6,992 bases of DNA from JADKIH01 sp049363815 (GCA_049363815.1 JBMQEM010000079.1:1-6992), one strand, 5' to 3'; positions 1-6,647 are shown, numbered from the stretch's first letter. The notes: generated by a model from the letters alone, not told the origin. A program made the numbers and translations.

Positions 1-55
1 CGGTTTGCAAATTCTTACGTTTGAGTTTATCGAAAAAGTAAATTGTATTTCAACT

Positions 56-84
56 TTGCATTCGATTGAACATTTCTCTGATCG
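56..84 (+). repeat. Dispersed intergenic motif 'box 1', copy A
   Basis: This copy has TTGCATT at 56-62, then TTGAACATTTC at 66-76, four variable bases, and ATCG at 81-84. The same arrangement with the same spacings occurs at 3649-3677 (plus strand) and 5622-5594 (minus strand). Downstream, TAGCTTAG at 87-94 matches 7 of 8 positions of the Bacteroidota -7 consensus TAnnTTTG and lies 18 bases after the TTG at 66-68, so the copy could be a plus-strand promoter. No plus-strand gene follows it, and a transcript would run antisense into the 3' end of the large gene on the right. The function is unknown; the repetition is directly visible. Confidence 0.6.
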
Positions 85-118
85 GGTAGCTTAGTAATCT
101 GAAAGCCGTACTAAAAAT

Positions 119-145
119 AAAAAACCGAGGCAATGCCCCGGTTTT
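119..145 (-). terminator. Rho-independent terminator of the Asp-box propeller gene
   Basis: Read on the minus strand, AAAACCG and CGGTTTT form the outer stem and GGC/GCC the inner stem around an ATT loop, followed directly by a run of six T. The one imperfect pair is A opposite C on the plus strand but G opposite U on the minus strand, so the helix is continuous only in minus-strand RNA. It begins about 36 bases after the stop codon of the gene at 181-3492, in the expected place for its terminator. Weaker activity on the plus strand is possible because four T follow the stem there. Confidence 0.85.
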
Positions 146-180
146 CCTGTTGTTGATAAACTGTTAAATCCTTAAATTGT

Positions 181-3100
181 TTATTTCTTCCACTCAGGAA
201 ATCTCCCCGGAGTAAATGGGGCTCCATTCTTTTCAAGTGTTGATTCTACGTTTTTAATTTCTTCGTCAATGGATTTTAATTCGGGAAGTAGTGTGTCAAA
301 TTGCTTTGCTGCAATGTCGAAGCTATTGATAGCTGTTTGGGTAGGTGCAGATGTCGAAGTCCAAAGAGTATATTCGATGGTTCCTATGCGGCCGTTAATG
401 GATGGTGGAATTTCGAATTCCCGCTTAGAAAGACTTGCATCACCATTCATTTTTATATTTGCTGCCATAAGACGTCTTTCTACTTTATGTACTTGCTCTG
501 CAACATTAGACTGCGGTAACTGTACATCAATTATTGCGGACTTAATATATTTTATCTTGTTCGTTAACTCATTGAGGTATGCATCAGTTGCTGCTGTCGC
601 TCTTCTCAGTTCACTCACCTTTTTGCAGAATGTATTCAGCGCTTTCATGTCAGTTGCAGGAAGAGAAGCAGCATTGAGTGATTTAATTACGAATGGTTGT
701 GCCGGAACAAGCTCGGAAATTTTCCCATCTTCAAATTTACTCAGCGATACTTTATAGGTACCGGCCATAGCAAGATGACCTGCTTCCAATTGGTCATATG
801 GATTGGTGGCGTCCGGAATGTGAAAGTCCACCGGACCTGGCGATGCATAACGCATATCCCAAACTATTCTACTTAGCCCTTTCTTTGCTGCAGATTTGAT
901 TTTTCTTACAACACTGCCGGCATCGTCTGTTATTGTGAAAAGTAGATATGGCTCAGGATACTGGTCTTCCAAACGAATGCTATCGGCTGAAGGATAACTG
1001 ATGGGTTCTTTATTCTTTATTTTTTCTTTCTCCATCTCCTGACGCACCTCCTTCATGGTTTTGAGATTTTCTTTCAGATAATATGTAAATACAGCTCCAA
1101 CTTTTGGATTAGGTGCTGAATAATAACTCTCTCCCTGAAATCCTTTTAACGGTCCACCAGTCTCTGTAGTGCTTTCGATAAACATCCACGAATCCTTGAT
1201 AGGAGAAATAAATGCTTCTTTAGCAAGATCGTCTTTCGCCATCGTTCTGAGAGGTGAGTAATCATCGAGAATATAATATCCACGACCAAATGTTGCCAGA
1301 ACTAAATCACTTTCGCGTGTTTGAATTGCAATATCGCGAACAGCAATAGTCGGTAAACCACCTTTTAGTTGTATCCATTTAACTCCACCATCAATAGTGA
1401 AGAATACTCCGAACTCAGTGCCGGCAAAAAGCAGGTTTTTATTTACATGGTCTTCTGCTACTGTATAGACACTGCCGCGCTCAGGAAGATTTCCCTGAAT
1501 AGGTGACCATGTCATCCCTCCATCAGTACTTTTATATACATACGGTTTAAAATTTCCGTAACGATGATGATTGAAAGTTGCATAGAAAACATTTTTATCA
1601 TGATGCGATGGGATGATCTGATTTACATAAGTACGTTCTGGAACTCCGGCTATGTTATCAATCTTCGACCATGATTTGCCTCCATCTTTCGTGACTTGAA
1701 TGAGTCCGTCATCTGTACCAACTACAAGATGATTCTCATCAAAATAACTTTCAGCAATGGAAACAAGTTGACCATAAATATCAGTTGATGAATTTTTCGC
1801 AACAGCATCCATACTCCATACTCTTCCCATCACTGGTAATTTATTTCTATCAATCTGTCGCGATAGATCACCACTGATTGCCGTCCAGGAATTACCCATA
1901 TCGTCTGTACGGAATAATTTGTTAGCACCGCAGTAAAGACGAGTATGTTTGTGTGAGGAGATCAGCAAAGGAGAATCCCAATTCCAGCGAAGAGCAGGTT
2001 CGTTTTCACCTTCGACCGGACGAATGTCAACAATTTCACCACTCTTCTTATCGAAGCGAGATAAACCTCCGTATTGATACTGCGGATAAACAATGTCTGG
2101 GTTTTCGGGATCGATCTGTGTTTCATAGCCATCACCACCAAGAGTGAAAATCCAATCAGCATTCGTGATGCCATTCGCACTTGTAGTTCGAGAAGGGACC
2201 CCAAGACTGTTATTATCCTGTGTGCCTCCATATACCCAATAAAATGGAAGCGAATTGTCGACTGCTACTTTATAGAACTGTGTGATCGGCAGGTTAGCTT
2301 TGAATTCCCAGTTCACTCCAAAATCATATGTTTCATACACTCCGCCATCACATCCAACGAGAAGATGTTTTGTGTCCTTGTCATCTATCCACAAAGCATG
2401 ATTGTCAACGTGCTTAAACTTTTCACCAATTTTAGAAAATGTTTTTCCGCCATCTTTTGATACCATTACCCATAAGTCTACATAAAATATTTTGTCAACA
2501 TCCTTTGGATCACAGAAAATTTCCTGGTAGTAATTTCCTGCTGTTACATTATCACTCATTTTGTCCCAACTTGCTCCACGATTAGTAGAACGGAAAACTC
2601 CGCCTTTTTTGTCAGATGCCTCTATGATGGCATAGATGTAATCCGGATTGGCTGGGGAGATGGCAAGTCCGATTCTTCCTTTATCAACTTCAGGCAGTCC
2701 TTTCTTAAGTGTATCCCATGTCACTCCGCCATCTACGCTTTTATAAAGATTTGATTCAGGACCGCCACTGATATAAGTAAAAACTTGTCGTCTGCGCTGA
2801 TGTGATGTTGCATATAATACATTGCTGTTGCGTGGGTCCATGTGAATCTCATTAAAGCCTGTATTTTCGCTGACATATAATACATTCTTCCAGGTTTTTC
2901 CTCCGTCGGTAGTTTTGTAAATACCGCGATCGCCACCGGCGCTCCACAACGGACCGTATGCAGCAACATAAACGATGTCAGAATTTTTGGGGTCTATGGC
3001 AAACATCCCTATATGTTCGGAATTTTTTAAACCTACATTTTTCCATGACTTACCACCATCCTCTGATTTGTAAACTCCATCACCATAGGCAACGCTTCGC

Positions 3101-3492
3101 TGGTTATTGTTTTCGCCGGAGCCTACCCAGACTACATTGGTGTTGTTAGGGTCTATGCTAACGCAGCCAATAGAATAGGATCCTTCATTTTCAAAAACGG
3201 GCGTATAGGTGATTCCATGATTTGAAGTTTTCCATACACCACCTGATGCAGCCGCAACATAATACTCATTCGAATTATCTGGGTTAACGGCAAAATCTAC
3301 TACGCGCCCTGAGGTTTTCGCAGTTCCGATGCAGCGGAAATTTAGTCCATTGAAAGTTTCTTTTTTCCAAGGATCTTTTTTATCAGCCTCGGTTTCATTC
3401 TTTTTCGAATCAGTCGTTTTTTTATTCTGGGCAATCGCAGCTGTTGAAAATAGAATTGTAAGGAGAGTGAAGTATAGGAAGTGTTTCTTCAT
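181..3492 (-). CDS. Secreted Asp-box (BNR/sortilin-like) beta-propeller protein
   Basis: This 1103-residue protein belongs to the Bacteroidota family usually named 'VPS10/sortilin domain' or 'glycosyl hydrolase, BNR-like repeat'; no enzymatic activity can be assigned from sequence. Residues 1-21 form a signal peptide (Lys-Lys, hydrophobic core, AIA before Q22), so it is exported and is not a lipoprotein. Eleven Asp-box motifs of the S/T-x-D-x-G-x-x-W type end near residues 96, 150, 201, 259, 309, 352, 395, 536, 608, 662 and 706; SEDGGKSW, TTDGGKTW and STDGGMTW are typical. This number suggests two propeller domains. The family signature ATFGRGYYILDDYSPLR closes the propeller region at 733-749. 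Residues about 849-917 look like a beta-sandwich, and 950-1085 are mainly helical. There is no T9SS tail: the protein ends GRFPEWKK. It appears to be a single-gene unit with its own promoter and terminator. The ATG is directly followed by the signal peptide, so the start is secure. Family confidence is high; the biochemical role is unknown. Confidence 0.9.
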   Translation of the reverse strand: MKKHFLYFTLLTILFSTAAIAQNKKTTDSKKNETEADKKDPWKKETFNGLNFRCIGTAKTSGRVVDFAVNPDNSNEYYVAAASGGVWKTSNHGITYTPVFENEGSYSIGCVSIDPNNTNVVWVGSGENNNQRSVAYGDGVYKSEDGGKSWKNVGLKNSEHIGMFAIDPKNSDIVYVAAYGPLWSAGGDRGIYKTTDGGKTWKNVLYVSENTGFNEIHMDPRNSNVLYATSHQRRRQVFTYISGGPESNLYKSVDGGVTWDTLKKGLPEVDKGRIGLAISPANPDYIYAIIEASDKKGGVFRSTNRGASWDKMSDNVTAGNYYQEIFCDPKDVDKIFYVDLWVMVSKDGGKTFSKIGEKFKHVDNHALWIDDKDTKHLLVGCDGGVYETYDFGVNWEFKANLPITQFYKVAVDNSLPFYWVYGGTQDNNSLGVPSRTTSANGITNADWIFTLGGDGYETQIDPENPDIVYPQYQYGGLSRFDKKSGEIVDIRPVEGENEPALRWNWDSPLLISSHKHTRLYCGANKLFRTDDMGNSWTAISGDLSRQIDRNKLPVMGRVWSMDAVAKNSSTDIYGQLVSIAESYFDENHLVVGTDDGLIQVTKDGGKSWSKIDNIAGVPERTYVNQIIPSHHDKNVFYATFNHHRYGNFKPYVYKSTDGGMTWSPIQGNLPERGSVYTVAEDHVNKNLLFAGTEFGVFFTIDGGVKWIQLKGGLPTIAVRDIAIQTRESDLVLATFGRGYYILDDYSPLRTMAKDDLAKEAFISPIKDSWMFIESTTETGGPLKGFQGESYYSAPNPKVGAVFTYYLKENLKTMKEVRQEMEKEKIKNKEPISYPSADSIRLEDQYPEPYLLFTITDDAGSVVRKIKSAAKKGLSRIVWDMRYASPGPVDFHIPDATNPYDQLEAGHLAMAGTYKVSLSKFEDGKISELVPAQPFVIKSLNAASLPATDMKALNTFCKKVSELRRATAATDAYLNELTNKIKYIKSAIIDVQLPQSNVAEQVHKVERRLMAANIKMNGDASLSKREFEIPPSINGRIGTIEYTLWTSTSAPTQTAINSFDIAAKQFDTLLPELKSIDEEIKNVESTLEKNGAPFTPGRFPEWKK

Positions 3493-3522
3493 AAGAATGT
3501 GGATTTATATTTGAAGTGGTGG

Positions 3523-3552
3523 CTAAGATACAAATTAAGCTAAGAAAATCAA
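3523..3552 (-). promoter_or_regulatory. Probable promoter of the Asp-box propeller gene
   Basis: On the minus strand, TTG at 3552-3550 is followed after 19 bases by TATCTTAG at 3530-3523. This matches 7 of 8 positions of the Bacteroidota housekeeping -7 element TAnnTTTG and has the usual -33 to -7 spacing. Transcription would begin near 3516, leaving a leader of about 25 bases before the ATG at 3492. No Shine-Dalgarno sequence is seen, which is normal in this phylum. Confidence 0.5.
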
Positions 3553-3648
3553 TTCGCTCAGAATCGAGGATACTCCGGCAATCGTGAGTTTCACGAAAAA
3601 CATAATAGTCTGAAACTTGTGGTTTAGAGATGTTAAATCTATTAACAA

Positions 3649-3677
3649 TTGAAATTCTTTGAACATTTCTCAAATCG
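3649..3677 (+). repeat. Dispersed intergenic motif 'box 1', copy B
   Basis: The core TTGAACATTTC lies at 3659-3669 and ATCG at 3674-3677, with the same four-base gap as copies A and C. The upstream element is TTGAAAT at 3649-3655, against TTGCATT in the other two copies, and sits at the same three-base distance. TAGCT follows ATCG here as in copy A, but four bases farther away. No good -7 element is in range (TAGCTGTT, 22 bases after TTG, matches 6 of 8), so promoter function is less likely for this copy. Confidence 0.6.
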
Positions 3678-3744
3678 TGACAGTAGCTGTTTGTGTAAAT
3701 CTTGGGGAAATGAAATAAATGTTCTTAAAAAAATAGATTTCCAA

Positions 3745-3827
3745 ACTGCACGATGATAGGCGGAATGTTGAGCGGAAATCAACCAAGTACTTTCAAATTT
3801 TGATACTGCTCAAGCGACATTCCTGCC
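3745..3827. repeat. Palindromic extragenic repeat, copy 1 (degenerate)
   Basis: The left arm at 3747-3775 shares 25 of 29 bases with the left arm of copy 2 at 5673-5701, including AGGCGGA and TGTTGAGCGGAAAT. The centre also matches (ACTTTCA, then CTGCTCAA at 3806-3813). The right arm has diverged: relative to copy 2 it carries about three extra bases after CTGCTCAA, and similarity fades after GCC near 3827. Both copies have the same orientation and lie about 1.9 kb apart on either side of the T9SS gene. On the minus strand the left arm is followed by a run of seven T at 3735-3729, so it might help end transcripts from that gene; this is inference. Confidence 0.65.
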
Positions 3828-3985
3828 GTGGAATAAGGAAGTAAGTTTATTAAAAGGCACACGAAATTAAAATTGCACAATTATCAGAGCATAACAAAAT
3901 TTAAAAGAAAAATATAAAGCGGCCTGTCATAGTTTCAGTAATTAATTTGTATAATTTATTTAAATGAATAAAAAGGAAAGGTTTC

Positions 3986-4009
3986 TTTTTGAAGATTCCG
4001 TTCAGTGGG
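3986..4009 (+). repeat. 'Box 2' copy D, left member of an inverted pair flanking the T9SS gene
   Basis: Five T followed by GAAGATTCCGTTCAGTGGG match the minus-strand sequence at 5587-5564 at 22 of 24 positions. This copy ends 24 bases before the stop codon of the T9SS gene and the other lies 48 bases beyond its start, both pointing inward. A 21-codon plus-strand frame (3964-4029) runs through it and reads FEDSVQW; the other copy reads FEDPVEW in one frame. That could be a coding relic or simply a consequence of DNA similarity. Confidence 0.6.
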
Positions 4010-4033
4010 CTACTTCGGCCGCCAATTAAATAA

Positions 4034-5515
4034 TTAGGATTTTTGAATACAAATCTTCTTTACAGAAATTCCTTGATCTGATCGGAACTTTAGTAAATAA
4101 ATACCATCAGGCATGTCTGGTAAATTTACGGATCCTGAATAAAAATCAGAATAATTAAATGATTTAATTAATTCACCTGTTATATTCAGGAAATCGATAC
4201 TGTTTGGAGTATAATTATCTTTAAAAATTAGGCTCACAGTACCGCTTGACGGATTGGGATAGATTGTGACGCTACTCTCTATTGCTACTTCATTTACATT
4301 CTCAAGAAATGGACAATCTTGGTAGAAAAATGCTTGGCAAGAAACTAATTGAACAGAATGATTCATTACTATTCCGTCGCTTCCAACAGTGAAAACAACT
4401 GAATCTTCAATCAACGAATTGGAGATGTAGGGTTGATTTGTAACTGAAGGATTGACACACATTGAACCGATCAAACTATCATAACGTACCAATACCGGCG
4501 GCCCGAATCCAAAACCTATATATGCAAACTGACTGTCGGGTGTTACATTAAAAATATCAGTAGGAATTTGATAGGAGGTCACATAAGAATTAAATATTTG
4601 ACCTACAGAATCCATTTCGAAAATTGATGGACTGTCATCGGTGGTTAGATAATATTCATTTTCTGTTCTCTTGCATATTCTTTTAGAATTGGAATACCCA
4701 TTAGAATAAGCCCGAAAAGAATATTGATTTGACCATAGAGGTACACCAATAGAATCAAGCTTTGACACAATGGCTCCTGTATTTGAACTGAAATAACTTA
4801 AAATTCCTGAATTAACAAATTGAATGTCGAGAAGGGTTAAAGATTGATTTAAAGAATCTGTGTAAATTTTATTCCAAATCAAATCGCCATTAGTATTAAG
4901 ACACATTAGAGTTGCTCTTCTATAAAATGTTGTTGTTTGGTATTCTACCCAACCAAACGCATAAAAATTAAAATCGGGCCCTTCTACTATTTCATAAACA
5001 GCGTTATCAAAATTTGCTGATAAGTAAGTTTTCATCCAGAGAAACGTACCATTCTTGTCAAGTTTGAGTATGAAAATTTTATGGTACGGAGGTCCTGCCG
5101 TGTCGACTTGAATGCCTGAAATCAATATAGAAGAATCAGATGATTCGATAATTGAAGAAACATTTGAAGCTTGAGAAACTGAAACTCCTCTGCACCATAC
5201 TGTATCACCTGCAGAATCAAATTTAACAAAAGGAATAATATTATTAAAGGAGTTTCCCGTTGCAATGTAACAAGAGTCCTTCGTGCATGTGATGTGATTA
5301 AGAGTTTCGCTTGAAGATTTGCTCCAAATAACGTTGCCAACTGAATCGAGATTCATTATACCAGTAGAACCAAAAGCGATAAAGCCATTGTCATTTGAAT
5401 TGATCACGTTTTCGGGAATTACGCAACCGACATAAGCATATGAGAAACTTAATTGTCCTTTCGTATGGTACATAAGGAGCATAAAAATTAAAACAGCAGA
5501 ATATTTTTTCATCAT
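4034..5515 (-). CDS. T9SS type A cargo protein with propeller-like repeats
   Basis: This 493-residue exported protein has unknown activity. Residues 1-20 form a signal peptide (MMKK, hydrophobic core, ending near HTKG before Q21). The body carries repeats of the form F/L-D-S-x-G-x-x-x-W ending near residues 64, 107, 160, 214, 261 and 308; the last is degenerate and lacks Trp. The spacing of about 43-54 residues suggests a beta-propeller of six or seven blades (a seventh may be YDSLIGSMC near 345-353). Residues about 417-493 are a type A T9SS sorting domain (Por_Secre_tail): YPNPSSG at 419-425, GIYLLKF at 471-477, and a basic end KKICIQKS. The family model implies Sec export, passage through the T9SS pore, tail cleavage and attachment at the cell surface or release. 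The first of two adjacent ATG codons was chosen; either would work. It has no operon partner and is flanked by repeats. Low-complexity secreted proteins of this kind are common in the phylum, and a ligand cannot be predicted. Confidence 0.88.
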   Translation of the reverse strand: MMKKYSAVLIFMLLMYHTKGQLSFSYAYVGCVIPENVINSNDNGFIAFGSTGIMNLDSVGNVIWSKSSSETLNHITCTKDSCYIATGNSFNNIIPFVKFDSAGDTVWCRGVSVSQASNVSSIIESSDSSILISGIQVDTAGPPYHKIFILKLDKNGTFLWMKTYLSANFDNAVYEIVEGPDFNFYAFGWVEYQTTTFYRRATLMCLNTNGDLIWNKIYTDSLNQSLTLLDIQFVNSGILSYFSSNTGAIVSKLDSIGVPLWSNQYSFRAYSNGYSNSKRICKRTENEYYLTTDDSPSIFEMDSVGQIFNSYVTSYQIPTDIFNVTPDSQFAYIGFGFGPPVLVRYDSLIGSMCVNPSVTNQPYISNSLIEDSVVFTVGSDGIVMNHSVQLVSCQAFFYQDCPFLENVNEVAIESSVTIYPNPSSGTVSLIFKDNYTPNSIDFLNITGELIKSFNYSDFYSGSVNLPDMPDGIYLLKFRSDQGISVKKICIQKS

Positions 5516-5563
5516 ATCGGTCTTTGGCTATTAATAACAAAATTAAATGTACTAAAAAAATCA

Positions 5564-5587
5564 CCCACTCAACGGGATCTTCAAAAA
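5564..5587 (-). repeat. 'Box 2' copy C, right member of the inverted pair
   Basis: On the minus strand, five T and then GAAGATCCCGTTGAGTGGG match copy D at 22 of 24 positions, differing at the 12th and 18th bases. It begins inside the predicted -7 element of the T9SS gene promoter, so most of it would form the first bases of that mRNA leader. The two copies are inverted around a segment of about 1.6 kb. No target-site duplication was seen next to them. Confidence 0.6.
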
Positions 5588-5612
5588 TACATCCGATTGG
5601 CGAAATGTTCAA
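5582..5612 (-). promoter_or_regulatory. Probable promoter of the T9SS cargo gene
   Basis: On the minus strand, TTG at 5612-5610 is followed after 20 bases by TATTTTTG at 5589-5582, a full match to the Bacteroidota -7 consensus TAnnTTTG. Transcription would start near 5576 and give a leader of about 60 bases. The -33 TTG is the beginning of box 1 copy C, and the -7 element overlaps box 2. Alternative -7 matches nearer the gene are TACATTTA at 5551-5544, 18 bases after a TTG at 5572-5570, and TAATTTTG at 5545-5538, which lacks a well-spaced TTG. Confidence 0.5.
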
Positions 5613-5622
5613 CAAAATGCAA
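5594..5622 (-). repeat. Dispersed intergenic motif 'box 1', copy C
   Basis: On the minus strand this copy reads TTGCATT (5622-5616), three bases, TTGAACATTTC (5612-5602), four bases, ATCG (5597-5594). The order and spacing match copies A and B. Unlike them it lies upstream of, and on the same strand as, a gene, and it supplies the -33 region of a good promoter. This gives the best hint that box 1 could be a promoter-associated element. Confidence 0.6.
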
Positions 5623-5658
5623 CGCGAATTTGAATTTCTAGCTGTAAATTAAACTGCT

Positions 5659-5772
5659 GAAAATTGGCAGACTGCACAACGACAGGCGGATTGTTGAGCG
5701 GAAATTAAGTATGCACTTTCATATTTGTAACTGCTCAACACTCCGCCTATCATTGTACAATTCACAAATTTC
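5659..5772. repeat. Palindromic extragenic repeat, copy 2 (well preserved)
   Basis: This imperfect inverted repeat of about 114 bases has arms 5659-5701 and 5731-5772 and a spacer of about 29 bases. In the inner 29 positions of the arms 24 are complementary, including AGGCGGA and TGTTGAGC on the left against GCTCAACA and TCCGCCT on the right. Three of the five mismatches become G-U pairs in minus-strand RNA and only one does in plus-strand RNA, so folding is better on the minus strand. Its size and palindromic form resemble REP/BIME-type or MITE-like repeats. It encodes no protein. A relative at 3745-3827 lies in the same orientation. Confidence 0.7.
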
Positions 5773-5924
5773 AATTATTGCATTTCATGGCGGGCGAATT
5801 TTATTTGGGTCTGTAAGCTGTAGGGATATTCAGGCTAGTGAAAAGTAAAATTGTTATTTGTAGATTTCATTTTACGTGGCACGCTTTTGACTTCCATTAA
5901 AGCCTGCACCTTAAAACAAGCGAA

Positions 5925-6647
5925 ATGACACCTTTTAACAAAATCACCGGTAATACTGAAATTAATGAGGGTATATCTACTACCTATTCAGGAATAATTA
6001 ATGGAAAGAACTTTTTCAAAATAATTCTGGCAACCTTCTTCTGTATCTTTCTGCTTCAGACTTCTGTTAATGCCCAGGACACTCCGGTTCGGTTTGGAAT
6101 AAAAGGCGGAGTCAATTTTACTAATATTAACACAAAGGATGCTGACGAAAATAAAATGCGCACCGGTTTCAATGTGGGATTGTTTCTTAAATTTCCAATT
6201 ACAAGTTACATTGCTATTCAACCTGAATTGTATTATACAACTAAAGGATCCGAAGTAAGTTACAACAACACTTTCGTAAATGGTACTGCAGGATTTCATC
6301 TGAATTATATTGAATTACCACTGATGATGGTGGGAAACATTACTGAAAATTTCAATGTCCACGCCGGACCGTATGTTGCCTATTTATTAAGCGGCAAAGT
6401 TAAAAATGAAAGTAATATAGATCTCTTCAACTTTGAAGACAATCTGAATACCGATGATTTCAATACTCTTGAAACTGGTCTGGCTGTTGGTGCAGGGATA
6501 GATATTAACGCAGTGAGTATCGGACTGAGGTACATTCAAGGTCTGACAAAAGTTGGAAAGGAAAGAACTTTTCTTGGCAATAACTACACAGTTCCCGATG
6601 GCAAAAATTCAGTGATCAATTTATACATCTCATTGTCGCTTAACTAA
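5925..6647 (+). CDS. Outer-membrane beta-barrel (porin family) protein
   Basis: This 240-residue protein matches the PF13568-type Bacteroidota outer-membrane barrel. Typical strands are FGIKGGVNFTNI (57-68), GFNVGLFLKF (81-90), YIAIQPELYYTTKG (95-108), LNYIELPLMM (126-135), AGPYVAYLLSGK (147-158), GLAVGAGIDI (185-194) and LRYIQGLTKV (201-210), ending in a terminal strand NLYISLSLN. The hydrophobic signal core is at residues about 31-47, with cleavage likely after A50 (VNA before Q). The first 28 residues form an unusually long polar extension. The ATG at 5925 is the only normal start in this frame, but an ATG at 6001 in the next frame, preceded by AGGA at 5990-5993, would give an ordinary 25-residue signal peptide if one T were added to the T run at 6012-6016. 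The true start may therefore be 6001 with a one-base deletion or sequence error. Ligand and pore function are unknown. It stands alone, divergent from the T9SS gene. Confidence 0.85.
   Translation: MTPFNKITGNTEINEGISTTYSGIINGKNFFKIILATFFCIFLLQTSVNAQDTPVRFGIKGGVNFTNINTKDADENKMRTGFNVGLFLKFPITSYIAIQPELYYTTKGSEVSYNNTFVNGTAGFHLNYIELPLMMVGNITENFNVHAGPYVAYLLSGKVKNESNIDLFNFEDNLNTDDFNTLETGLAVGAGIDINAVSIGLRYIQGLTKVGKERTFLGNNYTVPDGKNSVINLYISLSLN

Larger units (their letters stand above)
3493..4033. other. 541-base intergenic region rich in repeats, no convincing gene
   Basis: From left to right it holds the promoter of the propeller gene, a small perfect hairpin (TCGTGA, loop GTT, TCACGA at 3582-3596), box 1 copy B, the degenerate palindromic repeat copy 1, an AT-rich stretch at about 3840-3965, and box 2 copy D. 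Open frames here are short and out of keeping with the flanking genes. The longest plausible one, at 3964-4029 on the plus strand, encodes 21 residues and includes the peptide FEDSVQW, but it coincides with box 2. No clear terminator was found for the minus-strand gene that ends at 4034. Confidence 0.6.
5516..5924. other. 409-base divergent intergenic region
   Basis: This region separates the minus-strand T9SS gene from the plus-strand barrel gene. It holds the T9SS gene leader and promoter, box 2 and box 1 in minus orientation, and palindromic repeat copy 2. The remaining 150 bases (5773-5924) should contain the promoter of the barrel gene, but no TTG / TAnnTTTG pair with correct spacing is clear; TAGATTTC at 5862-5869 is the closest -7 match and has no TTG at the right distance. 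No gene or RNA is recognised. Confidence 0.5.

Noticed and set aside
16..23. TACGTTTG, a perfect TAnnTTTG -7 match on the plus strand
   Set aside because: A TTG at the correct upstream distance would fall outside the window, and no plus-strand gene follows.
2..94. Plus-strand frame open from the left edge to a TAG at 92-94, possibly the tail of a convergent gene
   Set aside because: Thirty codons without a stop can occur by chance in this DNA, nothing in the peptide is recognisable, and it overlaps box 1 copy A, which recurs elsewhere in non-coding DNA.
269..757. 162-codon plus-strand open frame
   Set aside because: It is antisense to the well-supported propeller gene and shows no protein features of its own.
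3422..3673. 83-codon minus-strand frame overlapping the start of the propeller gene
   Set aside because: It overlaps the clear signal-peptide start in another frame and runs through the promoter and box 1; no family features.
3970..3990. A-rich/T-rich inverted repeat as terminator of the T9SS gene
   Set aside because: On the minus strand the stem is almost all A-T and contains an A-C mismatch with a three-base loop, too weak to call a terminator.
3920..4022. GCGGCC and GGCCGC about 90 bases apart followed by a U-rich stretch on the minus strand
   Set aside because: A six-base match over such a distance is not convincing as a terminator or structured RNA.
5391..5615. 74-codon minus-strand frame containing FEDPVEW
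   Set aside because: It overlaps the start of the T9SS gene and its promoter; the peptide resemblance to the frame at 3964-4029 is explained by the box 2 DNA repeat.
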